Below, in pieces: positions 7,115-13,618 of a DNA stretch of 26,581 nucleotides. Origin of the DNA: JADIYM01 sp964641945 (GTDB taxonomy: Bacteria; Acidobacteriota; Blastocatellia; UBA7656; JADIYM01); assembly GCA_964641945.1 (NCBI GenBank), contig CAZXLQ010000031.1, forward strand, positions 1 through 26,581, given 5' to 3'. Position 1 is the stretch's first letter. Each line of letters begins with the position of its first letter. The notes under the pieces were generated by a model, which was not told the DNA's origin, made no database searches, and saw only the letters and a list, made by a program, of their open reading frames with translations. A program made the position numbers and the translations under genes.

Positions 7115-8569
7115 CTATTCCCGATTGCCCACGCGCTTGACGGTGGCATCCGCCGAGACGTCCCAGGCTCCACGCTGATTTCCGGTCACGTCGCAGTATT
7201 CGAACGTGCCGGCGCCGCGCTCGTAGACCCAGACACCCTCGTACCCGTTCCGGTTGATCCGGCACCGACGGAAGAGCGGGTTGCCGAAGGTCTTTATCTC
7301 GATTCCGGCGCGGGTGTTCTCGACGATGTCGCAGTCCTCGATCGTCCCTCGACCTCCCTCATACACAAAGACGCCGCCCTGCTGGCCACTGTGAATCCGC
7401 GTTCCCCGGACGACCGGATTCCCGCGCTCCCGAATCTCGAGTCCCGCAAATGTATTGCCCGAAATGTCGCAGCCCTCGATCAGACCGAGGCCGTCGACGC
7501 CTATGAACACGCCGCTCACCTTTCCACCGGTGATGCGGCAGTTCCTGAGCGTCGGCGCGCCGCCGGTTTTCACCTCGACGCCGGCGAGTGCGTTCCCGAA
7601 GACGTCGCAGTTCTCAAACGTGCCCTGGCCGTTCCCGTACACGTAGATGCCGCCCTGCTTTCCCTCGCGCATCTTGCAGCGCCGGAATACCGGCTTGCTC
7701 GGGTCGCGGATTTCGACGTTCGCGAGCGCGTTTCGATACACGTCGCAGTCCTCGAACACACCCGACCCTCCGGAGTTGAGGAAAATCCCGCCGGCCGCTC
7801 CGTCGTGGATCTTGACCCGCAGGAAGGACGGGTACGACCCGTCCTTTATCTCGACGTTCGCCAGCTCGTGACCCCAGATGTTGCAGTCTTCGATTTTCCC
7901 CTGCGCGCCTTCGTAGATGAAGACGCCACCGGCCGCGCCGTTGACGATCTGGCAACGTTGAATCGTCGGATTCGTGCCGCGCGTGTGAATGGCGATAGAT
8001 GCCAGCGAATCGGAGCTGATGTCGCAGTCCTGGATGATCGGACGTCCCTGAGGAATGTCGATTCCGTAGAACTTTGCCCCTTGCCGACCGGCGACGCTTC
8101 GAATCGTGAAGCCTCGAATGGTGACGGGCTCATTGGTGTCGATCAGGATTCCGTCCTTGTCCGGGGACTCGATCCGAACGTCCTCGACCGCACCTTCGGC
8201 GATGAGCTGAATGCCGCGATCGACGATCACGCCCTCGTTGTAGGTGCCCGGACGCACGGTGATGCGCCCCCCGCTCGGCGAATCCGCGATAGCATCGCCG
8301 ATGGAGCGATAAGGTCCGGACGGCGAGACGATGAGTCCCTTCGCAGCGGTCGACGGCTTTCGGACGGGCGGCGTCGCCTTCGGCGTCTTTGGCTTCGGCG
8401 ATGCAGACTTCGTCGTGCTCTTGCGATTCTGCGGGCGGTCGCTGTCGCCAACCTGGGCCTTGGCCGTTGGCGAATTCGTGATGACGATCGCTCCAGCCAG
8501 CAAGGCGGTCTGGGCGAACAGTCCTATGGCCATCGCGGACCACGAGAGGTGCTTGGCGCCAATTTGCAT
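7115..8569 (-). CDS. Secreted right-handed parallel beta-helix protein, 6-module paralog
   Basis: 484 residues. A signal peptide (about 1-38) is followed by a basic Lys/Pro/Ser/Thr linker (about 45-77) and the helix-starting segment LIVSPSGPYRSIGDAIADS (79-97). Six modules of 46-47 residues run from 181 to 457, each with a DC(D/N)(I/V) turn and an RR(C/V)(R/K)(I/M) turn. The cap (458-484) contains RGAWDV and RVGN. Regular Cys positions in successive turns suggest an internal ladder. No enzyme motif is seen. I chose ATG 8569 because GAGGA lies 9 nt upstream and the signal peptide begins there; a GTG at 8617 has no such site. A strong promoter (8683-8712) drives this and the following paralog. 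Confidence 0.87.
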   Translation of the reverse strand: MQIGAKHLSWSAMAIGLFAQTALLAGAIVITNSPTAKAQVGDSDRPQNRKSTTKSASPKPKTPKATPPVRKPSTAAKGLIVSPSGPYRSIGDAIADSPSGGRITVRPGTYNEGVIVDRGIQLIAEGAVEDVRIESPDKDGILIDTNEPVTIRGFTIRSVAGRQGAKFYGIDIPQGRPIIQDCDISSDSLASIAIHTRGTNPTIQRCQIVNGAAGGVFIYEGAQGKIEDCNIWGHELANVEIKDGSYPSFLRVKIHDGAAGGIFLNSGGSGVFEDCDVYRNALANVEIRDPSKPVFRRCKMREGKQGGIYVYGNGQGTFENCDVFGNALAGVEVKTGGAPTLRNCRITGGKVSGVFIGVDGLGLIEGCDISGNTFAGLEIRERGNPVVRGTRIHSGQQGGVFVYEGGRGTIEDCDIVENTRAGIEIKTFGNPLFRRCRINRNGYEGVWVYERGAGTFEYCDVTGNQRGAWDVSADATVKRVGNRE

Positions 8570-8662
8570 CGTCGTGCTTCCTCGTTTTCTTCCTGCTTTG
8601 CTGGTCGGATGTTTCACGCGCGTCGCGCCGGGCCGGCGCCGCGTGAAGCAGAACTTCGGGAC

Positions 8663-8712
8663 GGGAGAACTCCCCGGCCGTAACTATCAGTCGTTGCGTG
8701 AAATCTTGTCAA
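8663..8712 (-). promoter_or_regulatory. Promoter and 5' stem of the beta-helix operon
   Basis: A perfect TTGACA (8707-8712) is followed after 18 nt by GATAGT (8683-8688). Transcription would start near 8676, about 107 nt before the ATG at 8569. The first transcribed bases include GGGAG-TT-CTCCC (8663-8674), a perfect 5-bp stem that could protect the 5' end or be an operator. Confidence 0.55.
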
Positions 8713-8788
8713 CCGACCCGTCAGATCGGTAGTGGGTCTATCTGATTTCGTCTCGTATCGAATCGGTCCGTTTCGTTTAAGTCGCTCC

Positions 8789-8886
8789 CTTGCGTCTTTG
8801 CGTCTTCCTCTGCGCCTTTGCGGGAACTCCTTCGACGGCTTGAAGAGTTTCTCGCAAAGGCGCAGAGGAAGACGCAAAGACGCAAG
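8789..8886. repeat. CTTTGCG-type long palindrome, copy A
   Basis: Two 34-nt arms (8789-8822 and 8853-8886) are perfect reverse complements. The 30-nt centre continues the pairing almost completely (GGAACT-C-CTTC with GAAG-AGTTTC), leaving a loop of about 8 nt. The arms are made of units such as CTTTGCGT, CTCTGCGC and CTTTGCG. Two relatives lie at 12086-12127 and 18469-18563. This copy lies about 175 nt beyond the dinB-like stop and before the beta-helix promoter. There is no ORF inside and no U-tract. Confidence 0.85.
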
Positions 8887-9062
8887 GTCGGCAGCGAGCC
8901 TGCACCGAGCCGCGGCAGGGATCAGTCCATTCGGCCGCCTGCCGCGCGATTCGAATTCCGCCTCTCTCAGGCTCGTGCTGGTACCTGTATCGAAAGTGAC
9001 CCTCTACCCGCAGACGAACGGGTCGCGCGGATTCTGAGCGGTCGGGCAGCGCGATGCGCCGA
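8887..9062. other. Gene-free spacer downstream of the dinB-like gene
   Basis: With the promoter, leader and palindrome, this belongs to a 493-nt gap (8570-9062). The only structure seen in this part is a 9-bp stem CGCGGCAGG/CCTGCCGCG (8911-8919 with 8938-8946, 18-nt loop), without a U-run. No ORF with a credible start was found. Confidence 0.5.
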
Positions 9063-9569
9063 TCAGCCGAACGTCGCCGATTTGCCCATTGCGCGGCGCA
9101 GCAACTGAATCTGTCCGGCGTGGTATGCGTTGTGGGAGCACACGAGCGCGAAGGCGTTCCCGCACTGCTTCAGCGGCGGAAAGACTTCGACCGGCGTCTC
9201 GCGCTCGAGATCTTCGGGCTCGATCTCGGCGATTGCCGCCTTCATGCGCTCGCGCAGCGTCCCGAGCAGCGACGTCATCTCGTCGAGCGACGCATCGCTG
9301 AAATCCGCGTCGCCGTCCGAACCGCGGCTGTATCGGGTCATGTGGCCCTCGGGAAGCACTGACTCGGCGCCGCGATGAAGCTGGAGCCACGCATTCTCCG
9401 CCACCGCGATGTGTCCGAGGTACCAGACCAGCGGCTTGAAATCGCCGACGCGCTCCAGCGCTTCCTCGGAAGTGAAGTCCTCGAGGAGCCCATCGAGCAT
9501 CCGTCGCGAAAACTCGTAGTTTCGCTTCATCTGGACATTGAGTGCTGCGGCTTGTCTGGCTGACGACAT
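9063..9569 (-). CDS. DinB/YfiT-like metal-binding protein
   Basis: A 168-residue four-helix-bundle protein of the DinB superfamily. The expected metal triad is visible: H53 in YLGHIAVAENAW, and H146 and H150 in CSHNAYHAGQI. Members bind a divalent metal; some act as bacillithiol- or mycothiol-dependent transferases, but most have no known activity, so no reaction is assigned. I chose ATG 9569 because GGGAGGAATT precedes it at the best spacing; an earlier in-frame start at 9590 lacks one. It is the last gene of the thioesterase-tetR-aminotransferase-dinB unit, 33 nt after the aminotransferase. Confidence 0.88.
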   Translation of the reverse strand: MSSARQAAALNVQMKRNYEFSRRMLDGLLEDFTSEEALERVGDFKPLVWYLGHIAVAENAWLQLHRGAESVLPEGHMTRYSRGSDGDADFSDASLDEMTSLLGTLRERMKAAIAEIEPEDLERETPVEVFPPLKQCGNAFALVCSHNAYHAGQIQLLRRAMGKSATFG

Positions 9570-9602
9570 AATTCCTCCCTCACGTTTCAACGAGATATCG
9601 GG

Positions 9603-10787
9603 TCAGTTCCACGCTTTCGATCCGTGGCCGTGCATGCGCGTCAACAGGCGTTCAGCCGCGGCATTCAAGGTTTCGTCGCGCTTGCAGAAGCAGAATCGCA
9701 CCTGCGATTTGCCAAGCTCCGGACGGCTGTAGAAGCTCGAGCCCGGAACCACGGCGACGCCGACTTCCGCGACGAGGTGCCTGGCGAATGAAACGTCGTC
9801 GTCGAACCCGAAGCCCGAAATGTCGGTCATGACGTAGTAGGCGCCTCGGGGTCTCGAACAGCGGAATCCGGCTTCTTCGAGCGCTGGCAGGAGAAGGTCG
9901 CGGCGCCGCGCGTAGTCCGCCTGCAACTTCTCGTAATACTCTGGACCGAAGCCGAGCGCGACGGCGCCCGCTTCCTGCAGCGGTGCCGCCGCTCCGACGG
10001 TCAGGAAGTCGTGCACCTTTCGAATAGCGGACGTCAGGTCCGGCGGCGCAATGACGTAGCCGACCCGCCAACCCGTAACCGAATAGGTCTTCGAAAGGCT
10101 GTTGATGGTCACGGTCCGGTCCCGCATGCCGTCGATCGTCGCGATCGAGATGTGCTCGGCGCCGTCGTAGAGAATGTGCTCGTAGATCTCGTCTGTGACT
10201 GCGACGACATCGAACTCCTGACACAGTTGCGCGATCGTCTCGAGTTGCGCCCGCGTGAAAACGTGCCCCGTCGGATTCCCCGGATTGCAGAGGATGATCG
10301 CCTTCGTGCGTTCAGAGAACGCGGCACGCAGCTCATCGGGATCGAACGCCCAGTCGGGTGCGGTCAGCGGCACGAAGCGCGGCGTCGCGCCCGAGAGGAT
10401 CACGTCGGGCCCGTAGTTTTCGTAGTACGGCTCGAAGATGATGACCTCGTCGCCCGGATCGATGATCGCAAGCATCGTTGCGATCATCCCCTCCGTCGAT
10501 CCGCACGTCACCGTGAGCTCGCGTTCGGGATCGACGTCGAGACCGAGATGCCACGAAGTCTTCACCGCGATCGCGTCGCGAAACCGTTTTGCGCCCCACG
10601 TGATCGCGTACTGGTTCACGTCGGCGAACAAGGCATCGGACGCGGCCTGCTTGATGGCTTCGGGCGCGGGAAAGTCCGGAAATCCCTGCGAGAGGTTGAT
10701 GGCGCCGTGGGCGTTCGCCTGCCGCGTCATGTCGCGGATCACGGATTCGGTGAAACTGGCGGCTTTCGCCGAGATGCGATTCTTCAT
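9603..10787 (-). CDS. PLP-dependent class I/II aminotransferase
   Basis: 394 residues, a fold-type I aminotransferase of the cytoplasm. The PLP lysine is K233 in SLSKTYSVTGWRVGY, the cofactor loop is NPGNPTG (168-174), and the C-terminal VRFCF carries the substrate-carboxylate Arg. The beginning INLSQGFPDFPAPEAI resembles the kynurenine/methionine (YbdL-type) branch more than classical aspartate aminotransferase, so an aromatic amino acid or methionine could be the donor; this is inference. ATG 10787 lies 12 nt behind the tetR stop, so the two are one transcript. Neighbouring thioesterase and DinB genes do not reveal the pathway. Confidence 0.93.
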   Translation of the reverse strand: MKNRISAKAASFTESVIRDMTRQANAHGAINLSQGFPDFPAPEAIKQAASDALFADVNQYAITWGAKRFRDAIAVKTSWHLGLDVDPERELTVTCGSTEGMIATMLAIIDPGDEVIIFEPYYENYGPDVILSGATPRFVPLTAPDWAFDPDELRAAFSERTKAIILCNPGNPTGHVFTRAQLETIAQLCQEFDVVAVTDEIYEHILYDGAEHISIATIDGMRDRTVTINSLSKTYSVTGWRVGYVIAPPDLTSAIRKVHDFLTVGAAAPLQEAGAVALGFGPEYYEKLQADYARRRDLLLPALEEAGFRCSRPRGAYYVMTDISGFGFDDDVSFARHLVAEVGVAVVPGSSFYSRPELGKSQVRFCFCKRDETLNAAAERLLTRMHGHGSKAWN

Positions 10788-10799
10788 GATCCGGGCAGC

Positions 10800-11519
10800 C
10801 TATTCGTTGGAGCTCGAGCGCGCAAACGACGAAAGTCTGCTTTCGCGGCGAGCCGTGCCCAGCGACGCGATGGGCGGCGCCAACGCCGTCGCCGCAGACC
10901 GGAGGCGCTCGCGAATGGCTTCGCGGGCTCTCGTGAATGCCTTGAGGTCGCCATAGAGCTGGAAGGCCCAGTTGCCGGCCATCACGAGGGCATTGAATTC
11001 GAAGGCCGCCTGTCGCGGGTCGGCCTTTGCGTCGAGATGGCCGACCTCCTGGGCCTCTCGAACACCGCGCTCGAGTGCGGCGAGCCATTCCAGCATGATC
11101 TCGGCGATGCGGTCGCGCACCGGGCCTGGCCTGCCGTCGAATTCCGAGGATGCCGCCGCGAAGAAGCACCCGCCCTTGAACACGCCTCGCTGGGCGTATT
11201 CGGTCCATCGTTCGCAGAGCTCCCAGATGCGCGGCAATCCACGCTCGCTGGATTCCAGAACCGGCCGGACCACTTCTTCGATGAAGATCGCCCTCGCAGC
11301 TTCTATCGTCGCGAGCTGGAGCTCCTCCTTCGATCCGAAGTGAGCAAAGAGCCCGCTCTTGCTCATGGCGAGCTCCGTTGAGAGCCTGCCAATGGTCAGT
11401 CCTTCGAGTCCCTCGATGGAGGCGAGATCGACTGCGGCTCTGAGGATCGCCGCCCGCGTCCGTTCTCCCTGGGCCACACGGCCGCGCGGGCCCGGTTGTT
11501 CACTGCCGGACATCAACAT
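10800..11519 (-). CDS. TetR-family transcriptional regulator
   Basis: 239 residues. The N-terminal helix-turn-helix is at about 20-68 (RAAILRAAVDLASIEGLEGL, then TIGRLSTELAMSKSGLFAHF, then GSKEELQLATIE). A helical ligand domain follows, with GVFKGGCFFAAASSEFDGRPG typical of TetR C-terminal domains. The ligand is unknown; a fatty-acyl or aromatic CoA is suggested only by the co-transcribed thioesterase. ATG 11519 has GGGAGG 7 nt upstream, better than ATG 11513. It overlaps the thioesterase 3' end by 20 nt. It probably represses its own operon at the 12-bp palindrome in the promoter spacer (12015-12026). Confidence 0.94.
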   Translation of the reverse strand: MLMSGSEQPGPRGRVAQGERTRAAILRAAVDLASIEGLEGLTIGRLSTELAMSKSGLFAHFGSKEELQLATIEAARAIFIEEVVRPVLESSERGLPRIWELCERWTEYAQRGVFKGGCFFAAASSEFDGRPGPVRDRIAEIMLEWLAALERGVREAQEVGHLDAKADPRQAAFEFNALVMAGNWAFQLYGDLKAFTRAREAIRERLRSAATALAPPIASLGTARRESRLSSFARSSSNE

Positions 11520-11976
11520 CGCATTCCTCCCGAATGAGACCGGATACGGCCTGTCGAAATTCGGCCGTCCACGGCGACGGGCGCAGTGTGACCGAATCCA
11601 GCTTCACGATTGTCCGCTCGCCCACTGCGTACACGACCGTCGATTCAGGATCGGTAAAGAGGAATCGAAGCGAACAACTCGTCCGCCCTAGTTTTGTGAC
11701 GGCCATCTCGACTCGAAGTTCTCCCGTGCCTAGAAACGGCACACGGTAGTCGATGGTCTGTGTCTTGACGACGGAGAACTGGTCCGGGTTGTCGGCGACG
11801 TTTCGCTCCCACCGCCTTCCGAGCTCTCGCAGAAACGCGGAAGCCGTCCGCTCCATGTGAATGAAAAAGCGGGCGTTGTGAAGCATGTGCATGGCATCGA
11901 GCTCATCGAAGTGCACGTGTGCCACATTGACGAACCGCTTGTCCCGGGTCTCGGTCAGAATCGCCTGCAACGCCAT
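11500..11976 (-). CDS. Hotdog-fold (4HBT-type) acyl-CoA thioesterase
   Basis: A 158-residue single hotdog domain. HVHFDELDAMHMLHNARFF (20-38) is a variant of the 4HBT D-x-D-x-x-G-H-x-x-N-x-x-Y motif, keeping the acidic residues and the Asn but with Met in place of the usual Gly. FRQAV near the end is the closing helix. Such enzymes hydrolyse acyl- or aroyl-CoA esters in the cytoplasm; the substrate is not evident. The ATG at 11976 has TAGGAGGT 8 nt upstream. It is the first gene of its operon, directly behind the promoter/operator region at 12007-12048. Confidence 0.88.
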   Translation of the reverse strand: MALQAILTETRDKRFVNVAHVHFDELDAMHMLHNARFFIHMERTASAFLRELGRRWERNVADNPDQFSVVKTQTIDYRVPFLGTGELRVEMAVTKLGRTSCSLRFLFTDPESTVVYAVGERTIVKLDSVTLRPSPWTAEFRQAVSGLIREECDVDVRQ

Positions 11977-12006
11977 CTTCGGTACCTCCTAGCTTCGGCG
12001 TCGTCG

Positions 12007-12048
12007 TATTTAGCACGAACGTTCGTCTTATACAAAGAAAATTCTTTG
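12007..12048 (-). promoter_or_regulatory. Promoter with TetR-type operator before the thioesterase operon
   Basis: On the minus strand TTGTAT (12030-12035) and TAAATA (12007-12012) are 17 nt apart. The spacer contains the perfect palindrome ACGAAC-GTTCGT (12015-12026), the classic place for a TetR-family operator. A second inverted repeat, CAAAGAA-NN-TTCTTTG (12033-12048), overlaps the -35 box and makes the region AT-rich. The co-transcribed tetR gene makes autoregulation the simplest reading. The -10 match is only moderate. Confidence 0.6.
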
Positions 12049-12085
12049 AGCACTGGGATCCATGAATTTCTTTAGGGGGTTTGCG

Positions 12086-12127
12086 CCTTTGCGCCTTTGC
12101 GAGAGATCTCACGCAAAGGCGCGAAGG
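12086..12127. repeat. CTTTGCG-type palindrome, copy B (short)
   Basis: Arms of 16 nt (12086-12101 and 12112-12127) pair with one wobble position, built from two CCTTTGCG units. The centre GAGATCTC is itself self-complementary. It begins 10 nt after the stop of the minus-strand homocysteine methyltransferase and is likely to form the 3' end of that operon's transcript. There is no U-tract. It is related to the copies at 8789-8886 and 18469-18563. Confidence 0.75.
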
Positions 12128-12137
12128 TCAGCAGAAA

Positions 12138-12977
12138 CTACTCATGCTTCTCGTCGAGACCGAGGCGTTTCCCGATGGCTCTGATGGTCTGGGGCGTCGT
12201 CCCGCAACAGCCTCCGATCGCGTCTGCGCCGGCGCCGACGATTCGGACCGCAAATGCCGCGAAGGCGTCGTCGTCGACCAGCGCACCCGGCAGTCCCGCG
12301 TTTGGTTTTGCCCAGATTGGCAGGTCCGTCGCACGCGCCAGGGCCTCGACGACGCGGAGCACCGTCTCGGGTCCATCGCAGCAGTTCACGCCGACGGCAT
12401 CCGCACCGAGATCCTCGAGAACCCAGGCCATCTCCTCCGGAAGCGTGCCATCGATCGTCCGAAGGTCCGCACCGAACGACATGCACGCGACGAGTGGCGT
12501 GCCTTCCCGGACAGCGCTCGCGCCCAGGACCGCCGTACGCAGCTCGTCGATCGACGTCATGGTTTCGATCACGATCGCGTCGACCCCGCCAGAGCAGAAC
12601 AGCTCCGACTGACGCCGATACTCCGCGTAGCCGACGGTTCCGTGTGGTCCGTCGGGCGGCACCACGGAGATGCTGCCAGCTACGAACGCCCGGCCTCCTG
12701 CGGCATCGCAGGCAATGTCGATCGATCGCGAGATGACATCGCTCGAATCCACACCCCACGGGCCGACGAACGCCGGCGCGGCGCAGAAAGTGTTCGTCAT
12801 CACGACACGGGCACCGGCCTCGACCGAAGCCGTCACAACGCGTCGGACGTCGTCGGGCCGCTCGATCGACCAGATCGCCGGCGGCCGATCGGTCGGACAA
12901 CCGATGGCGATCAGCTCCGTTCCCGTGGCCCCGTCAAGCAGCAGAGGGCCGTCGGCCAGGGCCTCGCGGAAAGTCAC
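12138..12977 (-). CDS. Homocysteine S-methyltransferase (MmuM/BHMT-type)
   Basis: 279 residues. A single zinc-dependent homocysteine methyltransferase barrel with the three zinc cysteines in place: C199 in GVNCC and C257-C258 in GGCCGTTP. LLLDGATGTEL (12-22) is the typical beginning. The methyl donor (S-methylmethionine, betaine or another) cannot be read from sequence. It is shorter than MmuM of E. coli by about 30 residues but covers the whole fold. The start is GTG 12977, forming a 4-nt GTGA overlap with the stop of the preceding gene, so translation is coupled. It is a second homocysteine methyltransferase in the operon headed by the riboswitch at 15584-15645. Confidence 0.92.
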   Translation of the reverse strand: MTFREALADGPLLLDGATGTELIAIGCPTDRPPAIWSIERPDDVRRVVTASVEAGARVVMTNTFCAAPAFVGPWGVDSSDVISRSIDIACDAAGGRAFVAGSISVVPPDGPHGTVGYAEYRRQSELFCSGGVDAIVIETMTSIDELRTAVLGASAVREGTPLVACMSFGADLRTIDGTLPEEMAWVLEDLGADAVGVNCCDGPETVLRVVEALARATDLPIWAKPNAGLPGALVDDDAFAAFAVRIVGAGADAIGGCCGTTPQTIRAIGKRLGLDEKHE

Positions 12978-13567
12978 CGCCGTCGCAATCGCGGAGGCTC
13001 CTGCACCATCGTCTCGGGAGCAACGGGTTCTTCCCCGGGCTCACCGGCGTCACCCGGCGGTTGATCCGTCGGCTTCTCGCGCGTCGAGGCTCCGCCGACG
13101 AGCTTCAGAATCGCGGGACGTCGCTCGCGGATCACGGCGACCATCGCCAGGTACTTGATCTGGAACGTCTGCGCACTCAGGGTGTCGCGCGTCTCGAGAA
13201 GCAGCTTGTAGCCAATGTCGCGGTCCTTGTCGACGAAGAACCCTCCAGTTCCGAGCTCGCTGTTGGCGACGAGAAGGTACTCGAAGAGCGACTCGGCGCT
13301 CTTCGCATCCGCCACGTTTCCGAAGCCGTATGCATAGAGGCCGATCCGGTGTCGGGTCGAATCGTTAAGGACCCTGATTTCGACTCGCGGACCTCCCGAG
13401 GACACGCTCGTGACGAGAAGGTTGCCGTCCGCCGATTCGATCTTCGCGCCGGCCTTCTGTACGTAGTCCCGCAGCCGCTCCATCGTGAGCGCGGCTCGTG
13501 CCACGGGCGCGGTAAGGAGCGCAAGAGCCACCACGGCCACAAACATCAGATTGCGTCGTCGAGCCAT
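12974..13567 (-). CDS. Secreted YbjN-like (type III chaperone fold) protein
   Basis: 197 residues. A signal peptide (1-22; three Arg, hydrophobic core, ending APVARA) precedes a domain of about 120 residues. The order 'short N-terminal helix, beta strands, LLVANSELGTGGFFVDKDRDIGY, helical end' resembles the YbjN/sensory-domain fold. A Pro/Glu-rich tail follows and ends RLRRR. The similarity is of pattern only. ATG 13567 has GGAGGT 8-9 nt upstream; the longer frame to 13609 would bury the signal peptide. It lies 51 nt behind the methyltransferase/reductase fusion and overlaps the next gene by 4 nt. Why an exported protein sits in a methionine operon is unclear. Confidence 0.78.
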   Translation of the reverse strand: MARRRNLMFVAVVALALLTAPVARAALTMERLRDYVQKAGAKIESADGNLLVTSVSSGGPRVEIRVLNDSTRHRIGLYAYGFGNVADAKSAESLFEYLLVANSELGTGGFFVDKDRDIGYKLLLETRDTLSAQTFQIKYLAMVAVIRERRPAILKLVGGASTREKPTDQPPGDAGEPGEEPVAPETMVQEPPRLRRR

Positions 13568-13618
13568 CGAATCGCACCTCCGGAACCTGCTTCCGTCGAT
13601 TACCAGCATTCGGTTCGT

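Noticed and set aside
6992..8683. A 563-codon plus-strand open frame across the beta-helix genes.
   Set aside because: It is antisense to two clearly repeated secreted proteins; its apparent repeats only mirror theirs, and its start lacks a ribosome-binding site.
10011..11381. A 456-codon plus-strand frame antisense to the aminotransferase and tetR genes.
   Set aside because: Long shadow frames are common in GC-rich DNA; it has Arg-rich, low-complexity composition and no motif.
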